Both the position numbers and the translations under genes were made by a program. Under the pieces are notes generated by a model, which was not told the origin of the DNA, made no database searches, and saw only the letters and a list, made by a program, of their open reading frames with translations. DNA of 64,000 bases from Candidatus Chloroploca asiatica (GTDB taxonomy: Bacteria > Chloroflexota > Chloroflexia > Chloroflexales > Chloroflexaceae): the NCBI RefSeq assembly GCF_002532075.1, contig NZ_LYXE01000059.1, forward strand, positions 1-64,000, read 5' to 3'. How positions within the stretch are numbered: the stretch's first letter is position 1; every line of letters begins with the position of its first letter. Of the stretch, positions 17,605 to 26,373 are shown piece by piece.

Positions 17605-18531
17605 ATGACCACATCCACCACCATCCGTATGTTCGTGCTGACATTGCTTGTGCTGGGTCTGCTCACAGGCTGTGGGCAGACGTCAACGCCAACGAGCAAC
17701 CCAACAACCCCTTCGCGAGGTCAGGGGGCGATGGTGCCCGTCCTGGCGCTGTCAGAACTAGCCCCCGGGCCAAACCGTATCGCGGTGGGCGTGTTGCAGG
17801 ATGGCAGCCCGATCAACGATCCCGAACTGAGCCTCCCGATGCGCTTTTTCTACCTCGATGACGGCAACACGGCAGAGGTGCGCAGCGAGTCAACCGCTGT
17901 CTATCGTGGTGAGGGACTGCCCTTTGGTCTCTATGTCGGCTACGCGAGCTTTGATCAGCCCGGGGCATGGGGCGTCGAGATTACGCTACCTCAGGCTGAA
18001 GGCGAGCCGGTTGTTTCACGGTTACGGCTCGATGTGCTCGCCCAACCACAGGTACCTGCGGTCGGCATGGCAGCTATCCCGACCAACAACTTGACGATCC
18101 GCGATCAACCCGATCTGACCCGCTTGACATCAGATGCGCGGCCTGATGCCGATCTCTATCAGATGACGATCAGTGAAGCCATTGCAGCCGGACAACCTTT
18201 TGTCGTCACCTTTTCGACCCCTGGTTATTGCCAGACAGCCGTCTGTGCGCCCAATCAGATGGTACTCAAACAACTGAAAGACCAGTATAAAGGCAGCATC
18301 AATTTCATTCATGTCGAAGTGTACGCCTATCCGTTTGGCGAAAACTTCCAGGCCCAACGGTTTGTTCAATCAATGCGCGACTGGAAGCTCCGTACTGAGC
18401 CGTGGACGTTCCTGGTTGATGCCAATGGCATTATTCAGGCCCGGTATGAAGGGGGCCTCACGTTTGCCGAACTGGAACCCGCCCTGGCTCAGCTTGCGGC
18501 TGGAGAACCAATTACCCCTCCTAGTGAATAG
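17605..18531 (+). CDS. Lipoprotein with thioredoxin-like C-terminal domain
   Basis: 308-residue exported lipoprotein. The signal peptide ends in a lipobox LLTGC (Cys at about residue 23) and is followed by a Thr/Ser/Pro linker. Residues about 45-155 form a beta-rich domain; the C-terminal half has a thioredoxin-like fold with STPGYCQTAVCAPN, a Cys-x4-Cys spacing unlike the usual CxxC, then WTFLVDANGIIQARYEG. It may be an envelope thiol or metal-handling protein; the activity is not known. The ATG at 17605 has GGAG eight nt upstream. It is monocistronic with its own hairpin terminator. Confidence 0.78.
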   Translation: MTTSTTIRMFVLTLLVLGLLTGCGQTSTPTSNPTTPSRGQGAMVPVLALSELAPGPNRIAVGVLQDGSPINDPELSLPMRFFYLDDGNTAEVRSESTAVYRGEGLPFGLYVGYASFDQPGAWGVEITLPQAEGEPVVSRLRLDVLAQPQVPAVGMAAIPTNNLTIRDQPDLTRLTSDARPDADLYQMTISEAIAAGQPFVVTFSTPGYCQTAVCAPNQMVLKQLKDQYKGSINFIHVEVYAYPFGENFQAQRFVQSMRDWKLRTEPWTFLVDANGIIQARYEGGLTFAELEPALAQLAAGEPITPPSE

Positions 18532-18541
18532 TCGCCCTGTG

Positions 18542-18570
18542 AAGAACGCATGCCGAGGGGCTGCGTTCTT
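18542..18570 (+). terminator. Hairpin terminator after the thioredoxin-like lipoprotein gene
   Basis: AAGAACGCA (18542-18550) pairs with TGCGTTCTT (18562-18570) around an 11-nt loop, ten bases after the stop codon, and the stem ends in a short T run. Confidence 0.65.
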
Positions 18571-18603
18571 TAGGTAGCCCAAGAAAGAAGAGAAGAGAAC
18601 CCC

Positions 18604-19632
18604 ATGATCGACCTGCGGAGTGATACCGTCACCTTGCCTAGTCCTGCGATGCGTGCCGCGATGAATGACGCCGAGCTTGGTGATGATGTCTATGGTGAAG
18701 ACCCGACAGTGAACCAACTTGAGGCGCTGGCGGCCGAGATGGTTGGCAAAGAAGCGGCCATGCTGGTACCCAGCGGCACAATGGGCAACCTGGCCGCACT
18801 GCTTGCGCATGCAGAGCGCGGCCAGCGGGTGATCTGTGGCGATGAGAGCCATATTTACTACTACGAAGCTGGCGGTGCCTCAGCACTCGGCGGGCTGATG
18901 TATCATACCCTGCCCACAGCACCCGACGGCACTCTACCGCTCAACGCTGTCCAGAACGCCCTGATCACCCTCAACGATCCCCACCGTGCCCCGCCCGGTG
19001 TCTTTTGCCTGGAAAATACTCACAATCGCTGTGGTGGTACCGTCCTGCCGGTAAGCTATATGGAAGCCGCTTATCAGGCCGCACACGCTGCTGAAGTCCC
19101 GTTGCATCTTGATGGTGCCCGTATCTTTAATGCCGCTATTGCGCTAGGTGTTGAAGTTCGTACCCTTACCCGCTATACTGATAGCGTACAATTCTGCCTT
19201 TCAAAAGGTCTTGCGGCACCGGTTGGCTCAGTCCTTGCGGGAACAACCTCATTCATCAACAAGGCACGCCGGGTACGCAAAATGCTGGGAGGCGGTATGC
19301 GCCAAGCAGGGGTCATTGCCGCCGCCGGTCTCGTTGCGTTGACCGCGATGGTCGATCGCCTTGCCGAAGATCATGCCAATGCCCGCCTCCTGGCCGAAGG
19401 TCTGGCCAATCTCCCCGGGCTAACCCTTGATCGCAGTCTGCTTCAGACCGCAATTGTGCGCTTTGAAGTGACGGCGATGGATGCGAGTAGCTTCCTGAAG
19501 AGCCTGCGTAGCCATGGGGTGTTGATGATCAGTATGGGTGGTACCACCATTCGTGCCGTCACCCATTATGGTATTGGCGAGGAAGATATACACACAGCGA
19601 TCAACGCTGTTCGTGCCGTGCTCAAGCCGTAA
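18604..19632 (+). CDS. ltaE: Low-specificity L-threonine aldolase
   Basis: PLP enzyme that cleaves L-threonine and L-allo-threonine to glycine and acetaldehyde. The N-terminus MIDLRSDTVTLPSPAMRAAM and GDDVYGEDPTVNQLE are family hallmarks; the PLP-binding Lys is in VQFCLSKGLAAPVGS. At 342 residues the length is normal. The ATG at 18604 follows a purine-rich AAGAAGAGAAGAG stretch. The diguanylate cyclase gene starts 16 bp after its stop, so the two are likely cotranscribed, which has no obvious functional reason. glyA, which also makes glycine, is far away in the window. Confidence 0.93.
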   Translation: MIDLRSDTVTLPSPAMRAAMNDAELGDDVYGEDPTVNQLEALAAEMVGKEAAMLVPSGTMGNLAALLAHAERGQRVICGDESHIYYYEAGGASALGGLMYHTLPTAPDGTLPLNAVQNALITLNDPHRAPPGVFCLENTHNRCGGTVLPVSYMEAAYQAAHAAEVPLHLDGARIFNAAIALGVEVRTLTRYTDSVQFCLSKGLAAPVGSVLAGTTSFINKARRVRKMLGGGMRQAGVIAAAGLVALTAMVDRLAEDHANARLLAEGLANLPGLTLDRSLLQTAIVRFEVTAMDASSFLKSLRSHGVLMISMGGTTIRAVTHYGIGEEDIHTAINAVRAVLKP

Positions 19633-19648
19633 CCCAGGGTATAGATTG

Positions 19649-21484
19649 ATGACCATGACAGGTTCCGCCCAGATCTGGGCTCCCATTGTCGCACAACTCT
19701 CCGAGGCTGCGCTGCTGCTTGATGCTGAGGATTGCCTGGTCACGGCAAGTAGTGTGATCCAGACAGCACTCGAACCTGACAGCATGTTGCCTGGTAACCC
19801 CGTACGTCAGATCCTCGGGTTGCCTGCCCAAGCCCCCCTGAGCGGAACCACTACTTTTTCATTTGGTGATTGCGACTGTGAATTAACGCTCCAGCCGGTA
19901 CCACTCTATGATGCGCAAGGGGCTTTCAGTGGAACCCTGCTGATCCTCAAGGGATGGCTCATCGAGCAAGCCGTCTATGCCCGTGAGCATAACCTCCGTG
20001 AAGTCGCCCTCATTATCAGTAGCGCCCTCGATATCGACCAGATCCTCGAACAGGTGGTTCAACTCTCAATTGATCTGCTCAAAGCTGATGCCGGCTCGAT
20101 GCCGATGTATGATCGCCAGCGCGATCGGTTGCTGCCAAGCTATGTCTTTGGGATCACGGCACCCATTCTCAAACAACCGGTGTATCGTGGCACTGGGATC
20201 ATCTGGCAGATGATCGATACGGGTCGATCCTTCCTCACAAATAACTATAGCGCAGAGCCACGAGCCATTCCTGAACTGCTAGCCCAGGGGGTGTGGAGCG
20301 TTCTGGCCGTCCCGATTATGGCCAGCAATCAGATCATGGGCACGCTGAACCTCTATCGGATCAGCAATAAAACACCCTTCAACGAACGTGATATCGAACT
20401 GCTCGAAATTATTAGTCGACAGGCAGGGGTTGCGCTACAGAATGCACGCCGCTACCATGCCGTCGTGCGCGAGTCCGAGCGGCGTGCCCTGCTCTACAAG
20501 GCAAGTCTCAGTTTCGGGGCAGCCTCCGATCTCGAACACCTCTATGGGGCGATTCACGAAGCGATTACCGAACTGGTTGCCTGTGATATCTGTACGATCG
20601 TGCGCTTTGATCAGGCGACACGCGAACTAGAGTATGTCTATCTTATCTATCAAGAGCAACGAAAACCGGTCTTTCGCCAAGCGCTCGACCAGAGTCTGCT
20701 CAGCTATATTGTGCAAACCGGCATGGCCCTGCGCATAACCAGCAATGCCGTGATGACCGAGCAGGTACCGCTGACCGAGCCAATGACAGTCGTTGAGCAT
20801 CCTTCGGGTTCGTTGCTTGCGGTGGCCTTGCAGGTTGGGGAAACAACCATTGGTGCGCTGAGTATTCGTTCACGCGAGCCCAATATGTATGATGCGAGTG
20901 ACCTGACCACGATCGAAACCCTGGCCGCCACTGCCGCCATCGCGATGCAAAAAGCCTATCTCTTCAACCAGGTACAAGCACTCGCCACCATTGATGAATT
21001 GACCGGGATCGCGAATCGACGTTACTTTTTTGAACAGGCCCGCTACGAACTTGAACGCGCAATGCGCTACAAGCGCCCGGTGAGCCTGCTGATGCTTGAC
21101 GCCGATTATTTCAAGCAGATCAACGACACCTATGGCCATAGTATCGGCGACGAGGTCTTGCAACAGATTGCGGCACGCTGCAAAGCAGACCTACGCGAAG
21201 TTGACATCTTTGGGCGCTATGGCGGCGAAGAGTTTCTCGTGCTGATGCCCGAGACAGATCTCGCCCATGCTGGTATCGCCGGTGACCGCTTGCGCCAGGT
21301 TATCGCCAGCCAGCCCATTCTGACCGAAGCCGGGCCAGTGCCAACGAGTATTAGTGTTGGGGTCGCTTCGTTTGACATTGGTAACACCGGAACGATTGAA
21401 CTCTTGCTTGACCAGGCCGATAAAGCCCTCTATGAAGCCAAAAACGCCGGGCGCAACCAGACCTACTATTACCGTGATGCCTGA
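19649..21484 (+). CDS. Diguanylate cyclase with PAS-like and two GAF domains
   Basis: 611-residue soluble sensor that makes cyclic di-GMP. Residues about 15-100 look PAS-like, GAF domains lie at about 125-265 and 285-440, and the GGDEF domain at 448-608. The active-site motif GGEEF is at 525-529 and the inhibitory I-site RxxD (R516-E-V-D519) stands exactly five residues before it, so the enzyme should be active and product-inhibited. There is no membrane helix. The ATG at 19649 is preceded by AGGG; a second ATG two codons later is possible. It follows ltaE closely. Confidence 0.92.
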   Translation: MTMTGSAQIWAPIVAQLSEAALLLDAEDCLVTASSVIQTALEPDSMLPGNPVRQILGLPAQAPLSGTTTFSFGDCDCELTLQPVPLYDAQGAFSGTLLILKGWLIEQAVYAREHNLREVALIISSALDIDQILEQVVQLSIDLLKADAGSMPMYDRQRDRLLPSYVFGITAPILKQPVYRGTGIIWQMIDTGRSFLTNNYSAEPRAIPELLAQGVWSVLAVPIMASNQIMGTLNLYRISNKTPFNERDIELLEIISRQAGVALQNARRYHAVVRESERRALLYKASLSFGAASDLEHLYGAIHEAITELVACDICTIVRFDQATRELEYVYLIYQEQRKPVFRQALDQSLLSYIVQTGMALRITSNAVMTEQVPLTEPMTVVEHPSGSLLAVALQVGETTIGALSIRSREPNMYDASDLTTIETLAATAAIAMQKAYLFNQVQALATIDELTGIANRRYFFEQARYELERAMRYKRPVSLLMLDADYFKQINDTYGHSIGDEVLQQIAARCKADLREVDIFGRYGGEEFLVLMPETDLAHAGIAGDRLRQVIASQPILTEAGPVPTSISVGVASFDIGNTGTIELLLDQADKALYEAKNAGRNQTYYYRDA

Positions 21485-21695
21485 TCGTACGTGTTCACCC
21501 TTCTCCAAGGAAACGCAAGGTGTCCGTATCATCCATCAGGTTCGTAGACATTCATTCAACGTAAGCAGATCTTTACCAAACAACGCTCTGTAGGTCGTAT
21601 AATCATTGGCAATGTGTCGCCTACCGAACGTGTTACGACATCATATTTTTACGTGCCGTAGTGTGCGGCATAACAGATGATCAGGAGTTGCAACG
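21485..21695 (+). other. Intergenic region with a promoter candidate
   Basis: No gene is seen in these 211 bases. A perfect TATAAT occurs at 21598-21603 with a poor -35 (TTTACC, 20 bp upstream). It would give a leader of about 85 nt for the small membrane protein gene. The region also holds a weak GTGCCG/CGGCAT pairing near 21654. Confidence 0.4.
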
Positions 21696-22136
21696 ATGCA
21701 CAGTTTCCTTCGCAAAGCTGGCTATGTCCTGGCAAATATGGTGGTCATGGTTATTTTGCATGGCAATAGCAAGCAGTTCTGGCCAAAAATCCCCTACCTC
21801 AGCCTGCGAAACGAGGGTACCCCCGAGCATATGCGCCTCCTCTTGCATACTACCACAATCGTTACCGCAGGCGAAGCCCTGATCGGCCAGATGCCACGCG
21901 AGCGGTGGCTCCCACGCGCAATTGTGCTCGGGTTGATCCCCGCTTCACTCCCTCTCTTGCTCTTCTTTGGACAAAAGGTTCTGCGCCTGCAGGGTCAGGC
22001 CGCCGAGGTCTACAATCTGGCCCTGGTGCCGATCCTGCCGATTGCTTCAACCCTCCTCGAAGATGCGATCACTGGCTCGCTCGCCGCTATTGACCACGCC
22101 CCCGAGGATCAGGCTGATTATTCGCACCTCGTATAA
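21696..22136 (+). CDS. Small hypothetical membrane protein
   Basis: I do not recognise this 146-residue protein. Three hydrophobic segments are visible: about 9-22 (YVLANMVVMVILHG), 76-92 (IVLGLIPASLPLLLFFG) and 105-122 (NLALVPILPIASTLLEDA). The start at 21696 has AGGAG eight nt upstream, and the gene has its own promoter candidate and a strong terminator hairpin, so it is a real monocistronic gene. No motif suggests a function. Confidence 0.72.
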   Translation: MHSFLRKAGYVLANMVVMVILHGNSKQFWPKIPYLSLRNEGTPEHMRLLLHTTTIVTAGEALIGQMPRERWLPRAIVLGLIPASLPLLLFFGQKVLRLQGQAAEVYNLALVPILPIASTLLEDAITGSLAAIDHAPEDQADYSHLV

Positions 22137-22146
22137 GCTATGGCGG

Positions 22147-22191
22147 TTCAGAGCACAGAAGGACAGCAGAGCTGTCCTTCTGTGCTCTGAA
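22147..22191. terminator. 21-bp perfect hairpin between convergent genes
   Basis: Arms 22147-22167 and 22171-22191 pair perfectly around loop AGA. The tip is GGACAGC-aga-GCTGTCC. It lies between the small membrane protein gene and the convergent oxidoreductase gene. Confidence 0.75.
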
Positions 22192-22216
22192 CATCTGTGA
22201 TCTGCAGTAGCCCTGC

Positions 22217-23635
22217 TCAAGTCGAGACCGCCGCCTGGACGGCGGCAATGATCTTGCGGTACCCGGTGCAGCGACACAGATTGCCACTCAACGCGGCCTG
22301 GATCTGCGCCAGATCTGGGGAGGCATGTTCGTTGAGGAGTTTCGCCCCGGCCATCAGCATCCCCGGGATACAGTAGCCACACTGAACCGCACCCTCAGCA
22401 ATAAAGCTCGCTTGCAAGGGATGTAAAGGCTGGCCGTCAGGTGCCGTCGCCGCCAACCCTTCGATCGTCGTGACGTGACGCCCATGCGCCTGACCAGCTG
22501 GCACCAGGCAACTCATCACCGCTTGCCCGTCAAGCCAGACGGTACATGCACCGCACTCACCTTCGGCACACCCCTCTTTGGTGCCTGTTTGTTGCACATC
22601 TTCTCGCAAGGCGTCAAGCAGGGTTTTGTGGGGCGAGAAGCGCACCACTCGTCCGTTCACGATCGCCTCGACCTGCGCAAGCGGAACCAGCGGGCCCCCC
22701 CTGGTCGCCACGGGTTCCGGGTCCACGGTGCTCAACAAGACCGGCGAGGCAGGCCAGTCAGCCGCATGCGTACCCGTCGCCAACCGCTCCAGCGCACGCT
22801 CAACGAGGCCAACCACCACGGTGCGGCGATACTCAGCCGAACCACGTACATCGTCAATCGGTGCCATCGCCTGCAAGGTCAAGCGGGCCACATTTGGCAT
22901 CTGGGCACGCTGCAACGGGTGACCCGCAAGCGCTGCTTCGGCGGCAGTGGCCCGGACAATCGTCGGGGCGACACAGCCAAGCGCGATCTTCGCGCCAGCA
23001 ACAACTGGCGCTTCCTCGTCAAGCGGGTTCACCAGGTCAAGGACGACGGCTACATTGACCACAGCTATCGCTTGCGCGCGCCGCAGCCCAAGCTTGAGAA
23101 ACATGCCCCGCTGATGCGGTGCGAGCATCGGCACGCGCACTTCGCGCAGCAGTTCACCGGGACGCAACACGGTGCGTCGGACACCGGTATAAAACGCCTC
23201 GATTGGGATCAGACGCTCGCCATCACGTCCACATACCACCAACTCAGCCCCAAGGGCGGTCAGCGCCGTAATGGTATCATTGGCCGGCGAAGCCGTGACC
23301 AGATTGCCGACAACCGTCCCACGCGCCCGGATCTGCGGCGCACCAACCTCAAGACACGCCTGCGCCAGCGGCAACGCCCTGTGCACACAAAGCGCCGAAG
23401 CCACGATATCGTTGTGCGTCGCCAGGGCACCGATCCGCACCTGGCCCGCCTCTTCGCGCACATAGCGCAGGGCCTCGATCCGGGTCAGATCAACCAAGGT
23501 TGCCGTCGGGCGCAACCCGTGATCCAGTTCAACCAGGACATCGGTACCACCGGCAATCACCCGTGCCTCGGGCAGCGAGGCGACCAGGGCCAGCGCCTCG
23601 TCAAGCGTGTGCGGCTGATAATAGGTCTTCCACAT
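22217..23635 (-). CDS. Fused FAD-binding and 2Fe-2S subunits of a xanthine dehydrogenase-type oxidoreductase
   Basis: 472-residue electron-transfer subunit of a molybdenum hydroxylase. The N-terminal part (1-290) is the CoxM/XdhB-type FAD domain with IAGGTDVLVELDHG and RARGTVVGNLVTASPANDT. The C-terminal part (about 318-472) is the CoxS-type two-cluster domain: C356, C361, C364 and C376 for the plant-type 2Fe-2S and C419, C422, C454 and C456 for the second. The order FAD then Fe-S is the reverse of classical xanthine dehydrogenase. The molybdopterin subunit is not in the window. An M20 amidohydrolase gene ends 11 bp upstream, which suggests purine or hydantoin breakdown. Start at 23635 is the first ATG of the FAD domain. 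Confidence 0.88.
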   Translation of the reverse strand: MWKTYYQPHTLDEALALVASLPEARVIAGGTDVLVELDHGLRPTATLVDLTRIEALRYVREEAGQVRIGALATHNDIVASALCVHRALPLAQACLEVGAPQIRARGTVVGNLVTASPANDTITALTALGAELVVCGRDGERLIPIEAFYTGVRRTVLRPGELLREVRVPMLAPHQRGMFLKLGLRRAQAIAVVNVAVVLDLVNPLDEEAPVVAGAKIALGCVAPTIVRATAAEAALAGHPLQRAQMPNVARLTLQAMAPIDDVRGSAEYRRTVVVGLVERALERLATGTHAADWPASPVLLSTVDPEPVATRGGPLVPLAQVEAIVNGRVVRFSPHKTLLDALREDVQQTGTKEGCAEGECGACTVWLDGQAVMSCLVPAGQAHGRHVTTIEGLAATAPDGQPLHPLQASFIAEGAVQCGYCIPGMLMAGAKLLNEHASPDLAQIQAALSGNLCRCTGYRKIIAAVQAAVST

Positions 23636-23646
23636 AGGCTTCGTCT

Positions 23647-24888
23647 CTACGCATGGCTAAGGGCAGCCAGGCTATGGGCAAGCACCGCCACGCCCTGGCC
23701 AATCTGATCAAGATCGCTATACTCATCAGCACGATGGCTAATACCGCCCCGACTCGGAATAAAGATCATCGCCGTTGGGCAGATGCGAGCCATAAAGAGG
23801 CTATCATGATAGGCACGACTGATCATGATCAGCCGGGGGAGACCGATGCGATCACACACCTTGATGATCGTCTCGACCACCGCCGGATCACAGGTAGCAG
23901 GCGGGTCGGCATTGAGTTCAATCAGATCATACGTGACGTGACGACGGGCACAGATTGCTTCGGTCGAAGCCTTGATCGCCTGCAATACCTGGTCGCGGCG
24001 TTCAAGGTCAATATCGCGCACATCAATCTCAAGGGTCGCCACATTCGGGATGGCATTGACCGCGCCGGGACCAATCGTAAAAATGCCGGTGGTTGCAACC
24101 GTATCGCGGCTTCCCGTGCCAAGCGCAGCAGCTTCAACCGCCAGCGCCAGTTCAGCCCCGGCCAGCAGCGCATCGCGCCGCTCGAGCATCAGCACCGATC
24201 CGGCATGACCACTCTGCCCTCTAATCACGACGCGCAGCGCGGCTGGTGCGGCGATCGCCCGTACCACCCCGATCGGCAGGCCCTCAACTTCCAACAAAGG
24301 GCCTTGCTCAATATGCAATTCAACAAACGCACCATAGGCCCCGGGTGCCAGCGCAACCGCTTCAAGCGGTGCCGTAAAGTCGGCGCTTGTTCGCCATTCA
24401 TCGAGGCTTCGTCCCTGCCCATCACGCAACTGGCGCAACTGGTCAGGCGTAAGCGCCCCGATCATCGCCCGACTGCCCAGACATCCCAAGCCAAACCTGG
24501 TCGGTTCTTCACTCGTAAAGAGGATCATTTCCAGCGAGCGCCGAGGCTGAAAGCCGGCCCGCCGCAGCGCCCGCAAAGCTTCAAGCGCCCCAACGACGCC
24601 CACGGTACCATCAAAACGGCCTGCATGGGGCAGCGCATCAATATGCGAACCACTCGCGACCGCAGGCAAGTCGGGTTCACTCCCGGGCCAGCGGGCAAAC
24701 AGATTGCCCAGGCCATCTTCGCGCACAACCAGACCGGCCTCGTCACACTGCTGACGCAGATAGGCCCGCGCACGCAGATCAGCCGGGCCATAGACCAGAC
24801 GGGTCACACCCGGAGGTTCATCATCTGAATAGGCCGCCAGCGCCTCAAGATCAGCCCCGAGCGCCTGTGCATCAATAATCAGTTCCAT
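23647..24888 (-). CDS. M20 Zn-dependent amidohydrolase (allantoate amidohydrolase / N-carbamoyl-L-amino acid hydrolase)
   Basis: 413-residue cytoplasmic hydrolase. Metal ligands are visible in SGSHIDALPHAGRFDG, FTSEEPTRF, FVELHIEQGPLL and AYHDSLFMA, and the lid domain has GQSGHAGSVLMLERRDAL. The family cleaves the carbamoyl or ureido bond of allantoate, ureidoglycolate, N-carbamoyl-amino acids or beta-ureidopropionate; sequence alone does not separate these. Its position just upstream of a xanthine dehydrogenase-type subunit favours purine catabolism (allantoate). The ATG at 24888 begins MELIIDAQALG. TACAAT-like -10 boxes lie at 24921-24931 on the minus strand. Confidence 0.88.
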   Translation of the reverse strand: MELIIDAQALGADLEALAAYSDDEPPGVTRLVYGPADLRARAYLRQQCDEAGLVVREDGLGNLFARWPGSEPDLPAVASGSHIDALPHAGRFDGTVGVVGALEALRALRRAGFQPRRSLEMILFTSEEPTRFGLGCLGSRAMIGALTPDQLRQLRDGQGRSLDEWRTSADFTAPLEAVALAPGAYGAFVELHIEQGPLLEVEGLPIGVVRAIAAPAALRVVIRGQSGHAGSVLMLERRDALLAGAELALAVEAAALGTGSRDTVATTGIFTIGPGAVNAIPNVATLEIDVRDIDLERRDQVLQAIKASTEAICARRHVTYDLIELNADPPATCDPAVVETIIKVCDRIGLPRLIMISRAYHDSLFMARICPTAMIFIPSRGGISHRADEYSDLDQIGQGVAVLAHSLAALSHA

Positions 24889-24951
24889 ATGGCTACTCGA
24901 AAAAAAGCGGTGCCAGGATTATTGTATTGTAACACAGGCTTCTACGTTGCC

Positions 24952-26331
24952 CTAGCGCACCGCATCGGTTCCTAGCACCACCACGACCGGCGCAGTGCTC
25001 GCCACACCTTCGGGCAATGGCCCATTCACCAGACGCGCCTCGAGCGTCTGAGCCACACGACGGCTCGTTGTCGGCGCACCACCGGTATGGTACACGCGGG
25101 TCTGTTCACCAACAAGGGGGGCATTTGCTGCGGGAAGCATACGGAAGCCGACTTGCTCGAGATCGAGGCTGACCAGACGAGCGAGGCCAGGCACATCAGT
25201 GCCGTTGAAGACCTGCACATCGACTTCTTCGACCACTTCAACCGGGCGTTGCTGCCAGGCATCAAGCAAACCTTGAACCGCCGCCTGATCCCAGATCAGG
25301 TTCGTCCCATTGGTTGCGGCAAGGTGCGCGGGGCCAAGCCCAAACTGCCCAATTGCGCCCGGCTCAACCGTCGCCGCCAGACTCGCCAGCGCAAACAACA
25401 CATCGAAACGCGCCACGGGCAACGTTGTCACCACAGGCGGGATCCCATCACCGCTACCCTCAACCGCACGCACCAGGGCTGGCAACGTCACGACCTGCCC
25501 AAGCACACCGCGCTCACGTACTTCCTGCAGGATCGCCTGCACAACCTGCTGTTGGCGCTGTGCCCGACCAAAGTCACTATCCTGATGGCGCGTACGCGCA
25601 TAGATCAGCGCCGTGGCTCCATCCATCGTTTGCGGCCCAGGGGCAAATTCGACGCGCATCACCCCAAAATCATCAGTTGGGTACGCCTCATCAACCAGGC
25701 GCGCAGGCACATCAATCGTGACCCCACCGAGCGCATCAATGATCTGGGCAAAGCCAGCAAAGTTGACCGTCGCCACAAAATCAACCCGCATGTTGCGCTC
25801 ACGCAACTGCAACAACGCCTCGACTGTCTCGGCGGCCAGCGCCATCCCGCCCTGGTGAGAAGTTGTAGCATCACCATAGAGACGGGACGCCCCCGCGTAC
25901 CCCTGACCATAAGCGGCATTGATCTTGGTGACATCGAGGCCCACCGCCGGAAGAGCAACCTGGCTATCACGGGGAATCGAGAGCAACGATACCCAGCGCC
26001 CCGCCGGATCAAGCCGGGCCAGCATCAACGTATCGCTACGAACACCCTCTTGCGGGAAGCCAGGGCGCTCGTCGGTGCCAATGATCAGCAGATTCGCCCC
26101 CATCAGCGGCGAGGCAAGCGGCGCATTGGGGCGGGCATCGGCCACCGTGATCGCCTGCGACAGGCTGAAAATCTGCCAATAGATCACCCCGACCACCAGC
26201 AGCACCAACCCAAGCCCCAGACCGAGCCACAGCCGCACACGCGACCAGAAGGTAGGACGAGGTGGACGCGACTGAGCCGGCTGAGCGGCACGTTGCTGGC
26301 GTTCAGGTAACACTGTTGTTTGCTTGCTCAT
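24952..26331 (-). CDS. LytR-CpsA-Psr family protein with LytR_C domain
   Basis: 459-residue membrane-anchored protein. A cytoplasmic Pro/Arg-rich tail precedes one transmembrane helix (about 33-52); the LCP domain follows with SDTLMLARLD, SIPRDSQV and the later YARTRHQDSDFGRAQRQQQ motif, and a LytR_C domain with VQVFNGTDVPGLA covers the last 100 residues. LCP enzymes attach glycopolymers to the cell wall or to proteins. The ATG at 26331 follows a -10 box by seven bases with no ribosome site, so the mRNA appears leaderless. The gene lies between murI and the M20 hydrolase; with murI it forms a small cell-wall group. Confidence 0.88.
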   Translation of the reverse strand: MSKQTTVLPERQQRAAQPAQSRPPRPTFWSRVRLWLGLGLGLVLLVVGVIYWQIFSLSQAITVADARPNAPLASPLMGANLLIIGTDERPGFPQEGVRSDTLMLARLDPAGRWVSLLSIPRDSQVALPAVGLDVTKINAAYGQGYAGASRLYGDATTSHQGGMALAAETVEALLQLRERNMRVDFVATVNFAGFAQIIDALGGVTIDVPARLVDEAYPTDDFGVMRVEFAPGPQTMDGATALIYARTRHQDSDFGRAQRQQQVVQAILQEVRERGVLGQVVTLPALVRAVEGSGDGIPPVVTTLPVARFDVLFALASLAATVEPGAIGQFGLGPAHLAATNGTNLIWDQAAVQGLLDAWQQRPVEVVEEVDVQVFNGTDVPGLARLVSLDLEQVGFRMLPAANAPLVGEQTRVYHTGGAPTTSRRVAQTLEARLVNGPLPEGVASTAPVVVVLGTDAVR

Positions 26332-26366
26332 AGGTGCTATTGTAGCAGATCCATGCTGAAGGCAAG
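26332..26366 (-). promoter_or_regulatory. Leaderless promoter of the LCP gene
   Basis: On the minus strand TACAAT (26344-26339) lies seven bases before the ATG, and CTTGCC (26366-26361) stands 16 bp further upstream. It occupies nearly all of the short gap after murI. Confidence 0.55.
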
Positions 26367-26373
26367 CCAACAA

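Noticed and set aside
18604-19632. Alanine racemase or other PLP fold for the ltaE gene
   Set aside because: The SDTVTLPSPAM start and CLSKGLAAPVGS lysine motif are specific for threonine aldolase.
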